From NCBI GenBank assembly GCA_016182425.1, contig JACPGP010000021.1:1-25824 (forward strand): 25,824 nucleotides of DNA, given 5' to 3'. This stretch comes from Candidatus Levyibacteriota bacterium. GTDB taxonomy: Bacteria > Patescibacteria > Microgenomatia > Levybacterales > UBA12049. Below are positions 1-6,384 of this stretch, in pieces. Position numbers and translations under genes: made by a program. Numbering within the stretch: the first letter of the stretch is position 1; each line of letters opens with the position of its first letter. The notes under the pieces were generated by a model. The model searched no databases. It was not told where the DNA came from and saw nothing but the letters and a program-made list of their open reading frames with translations.

Positions 1-539
1 GAAGCTGCACTTCCACCCCGGGCAATAAAGTACAAAGGAACACCAGTACCTAAAGCGTAAGCAAATACGATCGCGACCATTGTAAACGAAAAAGAACTAA
101 CGGCAGCCAGAGTTGCCATCGCCGCTACAACCGGGCCAATGCATGGAGTCCAGATTATTCCCAGGGATGCGCCTGTTAAAAATCCTCCCCAAAATCCGCT
201 ATTTTGGTTTTGATAAAATCCAAAATGCCAATACCGCTCAATAAATACTTGAATCTTTTCCCAAATTACGGGAAAGACTAAACTTAGACCAAAAACAATA
301 AGTAACACCACAGCTAAAGTTCTGACAGTATCAGCAGGAATACCTAGAACCCGTACGATGGTTGCTAAAAGCAAAGAGGCTATGGTGAAACTGACAATAA
401 GCCCTAGGATAACCCCCTTTATTCTTTTGGTATTTCCGTCAATCCCACTTGCCAATACTGCCGGAAGTATGGGTAATACACAGGGAGAAAAAACTGTCAA
501 AATTCCTGATATAAAAGCAATCGGTATGAGCAGTAACAT
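1..539 (-). CDS. ccdA: CcdA/DsbD-type cytochrome c biogenesis transmembrane protein, partial
   Basis: This gene starts with ATG at 539 and runs off the left edge, leaving 179 residues. It is very hydrophobic and carries the two Pro-Cys motifs of the CcdA/DsbD transmembrane family: FSPCVLPILP (Cys20) and TPCIGP (Cys133). In the family these two cysteines carry electrons from cytoplasmic thioredoxin across the membrane to an extracytoplasmic thioredoxin-like partner. At least five hydrophobic segments are visible. It lies four nucleotides after a membrane-anchored thioredoxin-like gene and after an ArsR-type regulator, all on the same strand, so the three probably form one thiol-redox operon. 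The membrane thioredoxin is its likely partner. What it finally reduces (cytochrome c apoprotein, secreted disulfide proteins or a peroxidase) cannot be told from this window. The family call is firm; the C-terminus is not seen. Confidence 0.93.
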   Translation of the reverse strand, partial: MLLLIPIAFISGILTVFSPCVLPILPAVLASGIDGNTKRIKGVILGLIVSFTIASLLLATIVRVLGIPADTVRTLAVVLLIVFGLSLVFPVIWEKIQVFIERYWHFGFYQNQNSGFWGGFLTGASLGIIWTPCIGPVVAAMATLAAVSSFSFTMVAIVFAYALGTGVPLYFIARGGSAA

Positions 540-543
540 AAAA

Positions 544-960
544 TTAGTTTAGGTTTTGCATTAAAGCATCAAGGTTGCCACCAATCCACCTTTTTACTTC
601 ATTGCCATTTTGATCTAAGACAATCAATGTATGTTGAGAAGTTACTCCCCATTTTCTATTCATTTCTCTATCATGATCATAATCTACTTTAAGTATCGTT
701 ACATCAGATGGTAAAATGTTACCTCTTTCTTTTATCTCTTTTTCCAAAGCCTGGCAGGTCTGGCACCAAATGGTGGCAGCAAAAAACAAAACCGTCTTGC
801 CGTTTCTTTTAGCTGATTCTAAATTGCTTGAGGAATAATCTATATAATTTAGCCTGTCCATAAGGACTGGGGAGGGTTTGTTAAATCCATCCCTGAAGAA
901 GAGAAAACCTATTGCAATTACAACTAAAAATACAGCAATGAATATATTAAACGGTTTCAT
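544..960 (-). CDS. Membrane-anchored thioredoxin-like protein with CQTC active site
   Basis: A 138-residue protein with one N-terminal hydrophobic anchor (about residues 5-22) followed by a thioredoxin fold facing outward. The redox motif is Cys66-Gln-Thr-Cys69 in the context ATIWCQTCQALE. The position that normally holds the cis-proline reads SQHT instead of a TPT-type motif, so the cis-Pro appears replaced by His110. The open frame extends upstream to a TTG at 984, but that overlaps the regulator gene; ATG at 960 gives a normal signal anchor and is preferred. No clear Shine-Dalgarno is visible, so translation may be coupled to the upstream stop at 968. The four-nucleotide gap to ccdA suggests the two proteins work together in extracytoplasmic thiol reduction. 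The substrate is unknown. Confidence 0.88.
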   Translation of the reverse strand: MKPFNIFIAVFLVVIAIGFLFFRDGFNKPSPVLMDRLNYIDYSSSNLESAKRNGKTVLFFAATIWCQTCQALEKEIKERGNILPSDVTILKVDYDHDREMNRKWGVTSQHTLIVLDQNGNEVKRWIGGNLDALMQNLN

Positions 961-967
961 ATTATAA

Positions 968-1336
968 TCATTTAAACCTGTCAAAGAAATTCAAAAATTT
1001 ATTCTTTTTTTTGCCGTTGCTAAGCGAATAACAAATTAGTTGGCCGCAACGATGGCATTCAACAAGCCCCAGATTTTTCAAATCTGATAATGCATGGGAT
1101 ATAGCAGATTGGGATAAATCCAAAACCTGAGTTAAATCGGTTACTGATATTTCCTCAACTTTATGTAGCAGTAAATAAATCCTTAATTTTGTAGGATCGG
1201 ATAAATTTCGGATAACCCTAACTAATTCTTCCTCATCTTGGGAAAAGCTGATCGTTTTCTGCAAAGATAAAAGATTAGAATTAGCTATGTAATGAAGGTG
1301 CCCCTCATGCCCTTGAATATATGCACGGTTGTACAT
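968..1336 (-). CDS. ArsR/SmtB-family winged-helix transcriptional regulator
   Basis: A 122-residue winged-helix protein. The ArsR/SmtB signature is visible: SDPTKLRIYLLL (about 46-57), then a helix-turn-helix (about 62-87) with ISVTDLTQVLDLSQSAISHAL, then a wing starting near residue 92. Cys94, Cys97 and Cys102 lie around the wing, and the N-terminus carries HEGHLH. These could bind a metal or sense redox state, but the usual CxC metal site on the recognition helix of ArsR or CadC is not present (ISVTDL here). It is first in a putative operon with the thioredoxin-like gene and ccdA, and probably autoregulates that operon. The ATG at 1336 is the only Met in the frame and lies six nucleotides after an excellent -10, so the mRNA should be leaderless. 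The inducing signal is unknown. Confidence 0.88.
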   Translation of the reverse strand: MYNRAYIQGHEGHLHYIANSNLLSLQKTISFSQDEEELVRVIRNLSDPTKLRIYLLLHKVEEISVTDLTQVLDLSQSAISHALSDLKNLGLVECHRCGQLICYSLSNGKKKNKFLNFFDRFK

Positions 1337-1342
1337 ACACTA

Positions 1343-1371
1343 ATATTACCTGGTTCAAACTATGTTGTCAA
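1343..1371 (-). promoter_or_regulatory. Promoter of the arsR-thioredoxin-ccdA operon, with an overlapping operator candidate
   Basis: On the minus strand a perfect TTGACA -35 (1366-1371) is separated by 17 nt from TAATAT (1343-1348). The regulator's ATG begins six nucleotides downstream of the -10, which puts the predicted start of transcription at or next to the start codon. The near-palindrome GTTGTCAACAAC (1364-1375) overlaps the -35 and is a candidate operator for the ArsR-family protein. The promoter overlaps the last codons of the upstream otsB gene. Confidence 0.75.
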
Positions 1372-2153
1372 CAACTAATAGCACCAATCCATTCCAGAAA
1401 CTTAAAAACATCGTCTGTATTCTCCAACCGGTATTTAGCTTTTGATTGCACACTTTTACCTACTTTGACGGTAATTCCACTCTTTAGTTCCCGGAAAATA
1501 TCTTCATCTGTTGTATCATCACCTATAAATATGGCGACCGGTGGTATCTTTATCCGTCCTCGGATTTTATCTATGACAAGCTTAGCAAAACTGCCTTTGT
1601 TCCAATCTGTTTTCGGGCGGACACTAAATACCATTTTCCCTGCCAAAACGGAAATTAACCTGTCTTGCACATAAGGTTGTACAATCTTTTGAAAAGCTGA
1701 TTTGACCTCAGATATTTTTTTCCCTGCCATTCTGTAATGAAAACTTAATACAAGCCTTTTATCTTCAATAAACACTCCTTTATACTGATCTGCTATTTGA
1801 TTTAGCTGTTTTCTAATGATTTTCAAAGCAAGCAACGTTTTATCCGGAATAGGAAAGCAATATTCTTCTTTAAGAATTTCCCCTTCCAGTCCGTGATTTC
1901 CGGAATAAATAATATTATCTAAATTAACTTTCTTTTTAAGATCTTCTAGACTTCGTCCGCTAATAATTGCTAAATAAAGCCCCTGTTTTTGACTGAGCTT
2001 TCTTAATAAATTCTTCATTTCTATAGAAAGTTTTGCAGCTTGGGGGGATTTAACAATCGGGGTTAACGTACCATCAAAATCCAGCATTAAGACTTTTGTG
2101 GGGCTCTTTTGCAGTTGGGCAGTTACTTTGTCTAAATTTTTCCATACATCCAT
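1368..2153 (-). CDS. otsB: Trehalose-6-phosphate phosphatase (HAD family)
   Basis: A 261-residue HAD-superfamily phosphatase that converts trehalose 6-phosphate to trehalose. HAD motif I is DFDGTLTPI with Asp25 as nucleophile and Asp27 as acid/base. SGR at 65-67 fits motif II and GDDTTDEDIF (211-220) is the Mg-binding motif IV typical of OtsB. NHGLEGE (86-92) and VRPKTDWNKG (178-187) are also typical of trehalose phosphatases. The length matches bacterial OtsB. It begins two nucleotides after the otsA stop codon, so the two are surely co-transcribed and catalyse successive steps. A weak AGGA lies five nucleotides before the ATG, overlapping the end of otsA. The last codons overlap the promoter of the following regulator operon. 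Confidence 0.94.
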   Translation of the reverse strand: MDVWKNLDKVTAQLQKSPTKVLMLDFDGTLTPIVKSPQAAKLSIEMKNLLRKLSQKQGLYLAIISGRSLEDLKKKVNLDNIIYSGNHGLEGEILKEEYCFPIPDKTLLALKIIRKQLNQIADQYKGVFIEDKRLVLSFHYRMAGKKISEVKSAFQKIVQPYVQDRLISVLAGKMVFSVRPKTDWNKGSFAKLVIDKIRGRIKIPPVAIFIGDDTTDEDIFRELKSGITVKVGKSVQSKAKYRLENTDDVFKFLEWIGAISC

Positions 2154-2155
2154 GA

Positions 2156-4390
2156 TTATCCTAAATTAACTATAGTTTTCAAAAGCTCTGCTGACCAACG
2201 ATAGACATTATAATTTTTAATCGTTTCCCTCATATCCCTCATTCTTTTGGTTTGTTCATAAGGTTTCATTTCCAGTGCTTCTTTGATTGCATCTGCCGTT
2301 TGCTCGCCATTATACGGATTCACAATCAAAGCATCTTTTAGCTCTCTCGAAGCACCTGTATATTGGCTTAGGATTAAAACTCCTTTTTCATCATATCTTG
2401 CAGCTGCATATTCTTTTGCCACTAGATTCATTCCGTCGTGCAATGATGTAACCAGACAAAAATCCGCTGATCTGTAAAATTTCTGGATTTCTTTGTGGTC
2501 ATGATGTTTTTCCAGAAGCACGATGGGCTTCCAATCCTTAATTTTAAATTGGGAATTAATTCTTTCCGCCTCTTTTTCAATCTCAACTGCAAAATCCCGG
2601 TATTTTTTGACTTTAGTCCTGCTGGGAGCAGCAATTTGAATAAAGATAAAATGACCAAGATAAGAGGGATATTTATTAAGAAAAATCTCAATTGCTTTTA
2701 GGCGCTCCAGTATGCCTTTTGTATAGTCAAGACGGTCAATTCCAAGTCCAATATACCTTGTTTTTATCCCTAAGCTTTTTAGCAGTTTTTCCTTTTCGTC
2801 CTTATCTATTTCATCTTTTACTTTTTCAAAACCGTTAGGAAAAGAGATGCTAATAGGAAAAGGTTTTATAGAAGAAACGTGGCCATTTTTGGTGATAGTA
2901 AAACGCTCAAAGTCTATCATTGACTCAAGTTCTCTACCAACTGTTTCAATAAAATTATTGCAGTGAAGCTGAGTATGGAACCCTAAAAGATCCGCGCCCA
3001 GCATTCCATCTAAAATTTCTTTTTTCCATGGACAAATGCTAAAGGATTCTGGATTAGGCCAGGGGATGTGCCAAAAGATACCTATCACAGCGCCCGGCCG
3101 CTGAGCTTTAATCATTTTAGGAACTAGACTCAAGTGAAAATCCTGAATTAAAATAATTGGTCTGTCCTGGTTTTTGATTTCTGTAAGAATAGCATCTGCA
3201 AATTTTTGGTTAACTTTTTTATATTTTTCCCAATCTTCTTTCCTGAAAATCGGCCTGTTGTGGGCAATGTGGCAAAGAGGCCATAATCCTTCATTAGAGA
3301 AACCGTAGTAATAACCTGCTTCTTCTTCTTCTGTTAACCAAATGCGTTTCAAGGTGTATTTTGGTTCATCCGGCGGAACTTGGATTTTATCCAATTTATC
3401 AACCACTAATTTATCCGCATCACCGGTTCCGTTGGCAATCCACATCCCGCCACATGAACGCATCACCGGTTCAATTGCAGTTGCCATTCCGCTGGCCGGG
3501 AAATAGTAGCTAATTTTTCCTCCATCTTTTGTGTGGATATATGGTTCTCTGTTTGAGACCATAAAAATAGTCCGACCTCTTAAAATATCCTTAGTAAATT
3601 CTTTCAGTCTTTCTGCCGTCCATGGAGAGTCTAGTTTTTCCAACCTCATCCTGGCTTCTTCGCTGGCAGAAATTCTGGCTTCCTGAAGGCTACTTCTGAT
3701 ATTGGAGATTTCTTTAACTAAAGGCCGGAAAAAGAAGGAGCTTGTTAAACTTTTGGGAGATTGCTCTGTTCCTCCCGCTCTCGCTAACTTTAGCGTCTCA
3801 ACCAAACCGCGGATCGGTTCAAAAATAATCCATCGAATTAAAAGGAGCACTGCAAAAGAGAGTAATGATGCCTGGATTAGCAACCTGATAAGATTATTTC
3901 TCCAAATTTCATTTAATCTGTCATCAATATATCCGGCATTTTGCACTACCATTAAAGCACCTACCACACTTTTATCATCGTGCAAAGGAACAGCCAGGAG
4001 GTAAACTTTTTTGTTACCCATTGTTTCAAAATCACCGTTTGCCTTGTCAGCATCCATTGCATTAGCTACTACATTCTGGGCCGAAGCGGATGCTTCAGGA
4101 ATAACAGAAGAGGCGGCGATAACTTTATTTTTATTGTCGTAAATTCCCAGTCCGGCAAACCTTTCTTTATTAGAAAACCTCTCCACCACATTCTGTAAAT
4201 ACGCGTCTGACTTATTGATAAAGTTGGGCTCAACACTCTCCTTTAAACTCTGGGCAAGAAGTGTAGAACGGTACTGTAAGTCAGATTTAAGCCTCTGCTC
4301 CTCCTGACTAACCTGGTTAATAGTAAAGGCAACTACAATTAGGGTAATAATGGTTATAATTATTAGAAGCGCTACAATGAGCTGTTTCAT
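2156..4390 (-). CDS. otsA: Trehalose-6-phosphate synthase (GT20) fused to an N-terminal membrane sensor/HAMP-like module
   Basis: A 744-residue protein, about 270 residues longer than a stand-alone OtsA. Residues 273-744 are a complete GT20 domain that makes trehalose 6-phosphate from a nucleotide-activated glucose and glucose 6-phosphate. Recognisable blocks are SNREP (279-283), IQDFHL, HIPWPNPE, GIDRLDYTKG and LHDGMNLVAKEYAAAR. The N-terminal part is built like a receptor: helix 1 (about 4-24), an extracytoplasmic segment of about 140 residues with a Cache-like pattern (GLGIYDNKNKVIAAS, then YLLAVPLHDDKSVVGALMVVQ), helix 2 (about 168-190), then a HAMP-like linker starting FEPIRGLVETL. I infer that an external signal could modulate synthesis at the membrane. 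otsB follows directly. No Shine-Dalgarno is visible; a TAAAAT lies ten nucleotides before the ATG. Confidence 0.93.
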   Translation of the reverse strand: MKQLIVALLIIITIITLIVVAFTINQVSQEEQRLKSDLQYRSTLLAQSLKESVEPNFINKSDAYLQNVVERFSNKERFAGLGIYDNKNKVIAASSVIPEASASAQNVVANAMDADKANGDFETMGNKKVYLLAVPLHDDKSVVGALMVVQNAGYIDDRLNEIWRNNLIRLLIQASLLSFAVLLLIRWIIFEPIRGLVETLKLARAGGTEQSPKSLTSSFFFRPLVKEISNIRSSLQEARISASEEARMRLEKLDSPWTAERLKEFTKDILRGRTIFMVSNREPYIHTKDGGKISYYFPASGMATAIEPVMRSCGGMWIANGTGDADKLVVDKLDKIQVPPDEPKYTLKRIWLTEEEEAGYYYGFSNEGLWPLCHIAHNRPIFRKEDWEKYKKVNQKFADAILTEIKNQDRPIILIQDFHLSLVPKMIKAQRPGAVIGIFWHIPWPNPESFSICPWKKEILDGMLGADLLGFHTQLHCNNFIETVGRELESMIDFERFTITKNGHVSSIKPFPISISFPNGFEKVKDEIDKDEKEKLLKSLGIKTRYIGLGIDRLDYTKGILERLKAIEIFLNKYPSYLGHFIFIQIAAPSRTKVKKYRDFAVEIEKEAERINSQFKIKDWKPIVLLEKHHDHKEIQKFYRSADFCLVTSLHDGMNLVAKEYAAARYDEKGVLILSQYTGASRELKDALIVNPYNGEQTADAIKEALEMKPYEQTKRMRDMRETIKNYNVYRWSAELLKTIVNLG

Positions 4391-4400
4391 TAATTTGCAT

Positions 4401-4406
4401 ATTTTA
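4401..4406 (-). promoter_or_regulatory. Candidate -10 box for otsA-otsB
   Basis: On the minus strand TAAAAT (4401-4406) ends ten nucleotides before the otsA ATG, the same spacing as at other genes in this window. No convincing -35 is seen at 16-18 nt, so the call rests on the -10 and its position alone. Confidence 0.35.
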
Positions 4407-4457
4407 CTACATTAAACATAAAAATTCTTATATTTAGCTTCAAAATCAATGGTTGAC

Positions 4458-4493
4458 AAAAAACCTCCGGGTGGCGGCCTGCCCACGCCCCGG
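4458..4493 (-). terminator. Putative intrinsic terminator on the minus strand between otsA and the secreted-protein genes
   Basis: A strikingly GC-rich inverted repeat stands in AT-rich intergenic DNA. CCGG (4467-4470) pairs with CCGG (4490-4493) and GTGG (4471-4474) with CCAC (4483-4486), with a three-base bulge on one side. On the minus strand the hairpin is followed, after a few bases, by a run of six U (4458-4463). That is the form of a Rho-independent terminator for leftward transcription, which here would come from beneath the plus-strand genes 4548-5691, for example read-through from the deacetylase gene. It could equally be an attenuator or leader structure for otsA. Confidence 0.45.
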
Positions 4494-4547
4494 ATGTGAT
4501 ATACTGGTTCTGTTTTAATAAGATTTGAATCTGATAAATAACACGTT

Positions 4548-4943
4548 ATGTGGAGTAAAATAAAACGTCCAACCGTTATAGTTTTGTTTTTGGTTGTTGG
4601 ATTTTTGGTAGTTTGGGGAATTAATGACTACATCAACAGAACCTGCTGCGCTCCTCCACCAGAAATTGATAAAACAAAGCTTTCCCCTCTTCCTAAAACC
4701 AAAGAAGCATGCTTAAAACAGGGAGGAAAGTGGGGGAGAATAGGAATAAGTGAATTTGAAAAGTGCAACCTAAAAACTTCTGATAAAGGAAAAGCCTGTA
4801 CTGATTCATCCCAATGCGAAAGCAGCTGTATTGGAGAAAGCTTTTCTTCAAGATCCGGAAAATGCAGTAGTTGGAGGATAACAGTTGGTTGTTATTATTT
4901 TGTCAATAACGGTAAAGTAGATGGCTTACTTTGTGCAGACTAA
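4548..4943 (+). CDS. Unrecognised small cysteine-rich secreted or membrane-anchored protein
   Basis: A 131-residue protein I cannot assign to a named family. The N-terminus has positive residues and one hydrophobic helix (about 9-26), then CC-APPPE and a short linker, so the rest should be outside the membrane. The external part has many cysteines, in the motifs KEACLKQGGKW, TSDKGKACTDSSQCESSC and a closing GCYYFVNNGKVDGLLCAD, which look like a small disulfide-stabilised module. I have an impression of similar TDSSQCE modules in other predicted secreted proteins but cannot name the family. The ATG has no Shine-Dalgarno; an ATAAAT-like box lies eight nucleotides upstream (4534-4539). Its last 23 nt overlap the next gene, so the two are probably co-translated. 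The nearby CcdA-thioredoxin genes could matter for its disulfides, but that is speculation. Confidence 0.65.
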   Translation: MWSKIKRPTVIVLFLVVGFLVVWGINDYINRTCCAPPPEIDKTKLSPLPKTKEACLKQGGKWGRIGISEFEKCNLKTSDKGKACTDSSQCESSCIGESFSSRSGKCSSWRITVGCYYFVNNGKVDGLLCAD

Positions 4944-5691
4944 AGTACTAATCATTATTTTAGCGGTATTTGCTCTCCTTTCGACAGGTTCGATTGTTAA
5001 ACCGACTCCTACTCCCACTCCCACTCCGACTCCAAGCCCAACCCCTAAACCTCCGGATGCTGTTATCGGCCCTTCGGAATCAGCACGAGTTCAATGTGGT
5101 GAAGGAAGTAATGGAACTCGAGTCGTCTTTGAAGATGGTGGGTTTGCAGGTAATATTGCTCTGGGAGATCAGACTACTTTAACAGCCAAGGTATTAGACG
5201 AAAAAGGACAGTTGGCCGGAGGTCTGGTGGAATGGAGACTTTGGTATCATGGAAGACTCTCAATTGATGGATGCAACGCCATATTTACAGCACCTGATTC
5301 TATTGGCACCGCCTACTCAACAAGTGCTGACATTAGCACGCGTGTGGTGTCTGATACAACCCTTACCCCTGCTCCTACTTTACAGGGAGAAGGTGGTCCC
5401 ATTTTTGCAGGATTTGTTACCACAATCAAAGTTGGTATTTTAAGCAGAGCTAAACCTGGCTGTTTTGATCCGGCCGGAGTTGCCATTTCCATAAATTCCG
5501 TTTCAACATACAGAAATGTCCAGATTGTAGTAGACACGCCAAGATTTCTTGGAAGAGAGTATAACGCTCGTGTTGCGACTGTGCGTGACGGACCAGGAAC
5601 ATATAATATCCAAATTTTCGTTGATGGGGCTCTCTACGGAGATGCTACTTCCCAAGTGGAGAAATGTCAACTGCCGACGGTGAAATTCTAG
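4921..5691 (+). CDS. Unrecognised secreted protein with a Thr-Pro repeat linker
   Basis: A 256-residue protein of unknown function. Residues 8-24 form a hydrophobic export signal or anchor. A stretch of alternating Pro-Thr/Ser (about 28-44) follows, encoded by degenerate CCNACT hexamers; this is a typical rigid surface linker. The rest is beta-rich with few charged clusters, and contains LGDQTTLTAKVLDEKGQLAGGLVEWRL, which resembles the start of a bacterial Ig-like domain. The later segment GTYNIQIFVDGALYGDA also looks like a beta-sandwich strand pair. Four cysteines are spread through the mature part. There is no lipobox. Its start overlaps the preceding cysteine-rich gene by 23 nt, and its end overlaps the convergent deacetylase gene by 47 nt. 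A surface or adhesion role is a guess. Confidence 0.65.
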   Translation: MAYFVQTKVLIIILAVFALLSTGSIVKPTPTPTPTPTPSPTPKPPDAVIGPSESARVQCGEGSNGTRVVFEDGGFAGNIALGDQTTLTAKVLDEKGQLAGGLVEWRLWYHGRLSIDGCNAIFTAPDSIGTAYSTSADISTRVVSDTTLTPAPTLQGEGGPIFAGFVTTIKVGILSRAKPGCFDPAGVAISINSVSTYRNVQIVVDTPRFLGREYNARVATVRDGPGTYNIQIFVDGALYGDATSQVEKCQLPTVKF

Positions 5692-6367
5692 CAAGAGTAA
5701 AGTATTCCTTTTTAAATTCTGGCAGGTACTTTCGCTTCAAAAACCGTTCCCAATCTTTTTTTTGCGTTTGGTGGCACATAAACGCCTGTATTTTTGTATT
5801 AATCGTTTCTGATATATCAACAACAGTTGTAATTTTTGTGTCGTCTGTTCCTTCTATTTCTCCAAAAGCTGTATAAAGAGTTCCTAAGCGTTTTAATTTT
5901 TTAAGCAAGCTTTTTGGGATATCGGCATAATACAAGCTTGCGCGTTTTGTTAAATTTTTAATATATTCTTTAAACGCAAGAGTTACGCCTTTATGTATCT
6001 GTATATGGTCTGGATGTCGAGATCCGCCTTCTTTATTAAACGTTATGACAATATCTGGTTTTTCTTTAAGAAAAATCTTAAGTATTTTTTTACTTATTTC
6101 TTTTACTGGAATTTTTTCTAGAGTTCCATCAATGTATCCCAAAAAGAAAATTTCCGATATACCAAGTATGTGGGCGGCTTTTTGAAGTTCTTTCTCGCGG
6201 ACAACTCCTAGTGTTTCTTGTGTTGTTAAACCACCAGTTTGGCCTGCCTCACCTTTAGTAGCAGTGATGAGCAATACTTTGTGTCCCTCTTTTGTAAGTT
6301 TAGCAATAGCGCCTCCAGACGAGAAACTCTCGTCATCAGGATGAGCAAAAACGCATAAGACTTTCAT
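5645..6367 (-). CDS. PIG-L/LmbE-family Zn-dependent deacetylase (MshB/BshB-like)
   Basis: A 240-residue member of the PIG-L/LmbE fold, which removes N-acetyl groups from GlcNAc-containing small molecules. The Zn motif AHPDDE occupies residues 8-13 (His9, Asp12) and the second motif HPDH residues 118-121, with His121 as third ligand; GEAGQTGG (39-46) is the usual loop after strand 2. The family includes MshB (mycothiol) and BshB (bacillithiol); the length is nearer BshB. The divergent neighbour is an MshC-like cysteine ligase, which catalyses the step after MshB, so a role in a low-molecular-weight thiol pathway is a reasonable inference. Other LmbE roles, such as deacetylating cell-wall sugars, remain possible. 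The start codon is 8 nt from an extended -10 (TGGTATAAT). The 3' end overlaps the convergent secreted-protein gene by 47 nt. Confidence 0.88.
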   Translation of the reverse strand: MKVLCVFAHPDDESFSSGGAIAKLTKEGHKVLLITATKGEAGQTGGLTTQETLGVVREKELQKAAHILGISEIFFLGYIDGTLEKIPVKEISKKILKIFLKEKPDIVITFNKEGGSRHPDHIQIHKGVTLAFKEYIKNLTKRASLYYADIPKSLLKKLKRLGTLYTAFGEIEGTDDTKITTVVDISETINTKIQAFMCHQTQKKDWERFLKRKYLPEFKKEYFTLARISPSAVDISPLGK

Positions 6368-6370
6368 AAT

Positions 6371-6384
6371 GTATAATTATACCA
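6371..6384. promoter_or_regulatory. Shared divergent promoter core: palindromic -10 between the deacetylase and the MshC-like gene
   Basis: The perfect 12-bp palindrome GTATAATTATAC (6371-6382) supplies TATAAT to both strands. Rightward, TATAAT at 6372-6377 is six nucleotides from the ligase ATG at 6384. Leftward, the -10 is 6376-6381 in the extended form TGGTATAAT and lies eight nucleotides from the deacetylase ATG at 6367. Both transcripts should be leaderless or nearly so, and the two -10 boxes cannot be occupied together. No clear TTGACA -35 was found on either side. Confidence 0.7.

Noticed and set aside
1321..1674. Plus-strand frame opposite otsB and the regulator start.
   Set aside because: Shadow of otsB; no motif or start signal.
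4453..4505. TTGACA (4453-4458) with TATACT (4500-4505) as the promoter of the cysteine-rich gene.
   Set aside because: The 41-nt spacer is far too long; TATACT alone has no partner -35.
5004..5052. Short tandem repeats, considered as a CRISPR or microsatellite.
   Set aside because: Degenerate hexamers encode a Pro-Thr linker within a gene; there are no spacers.
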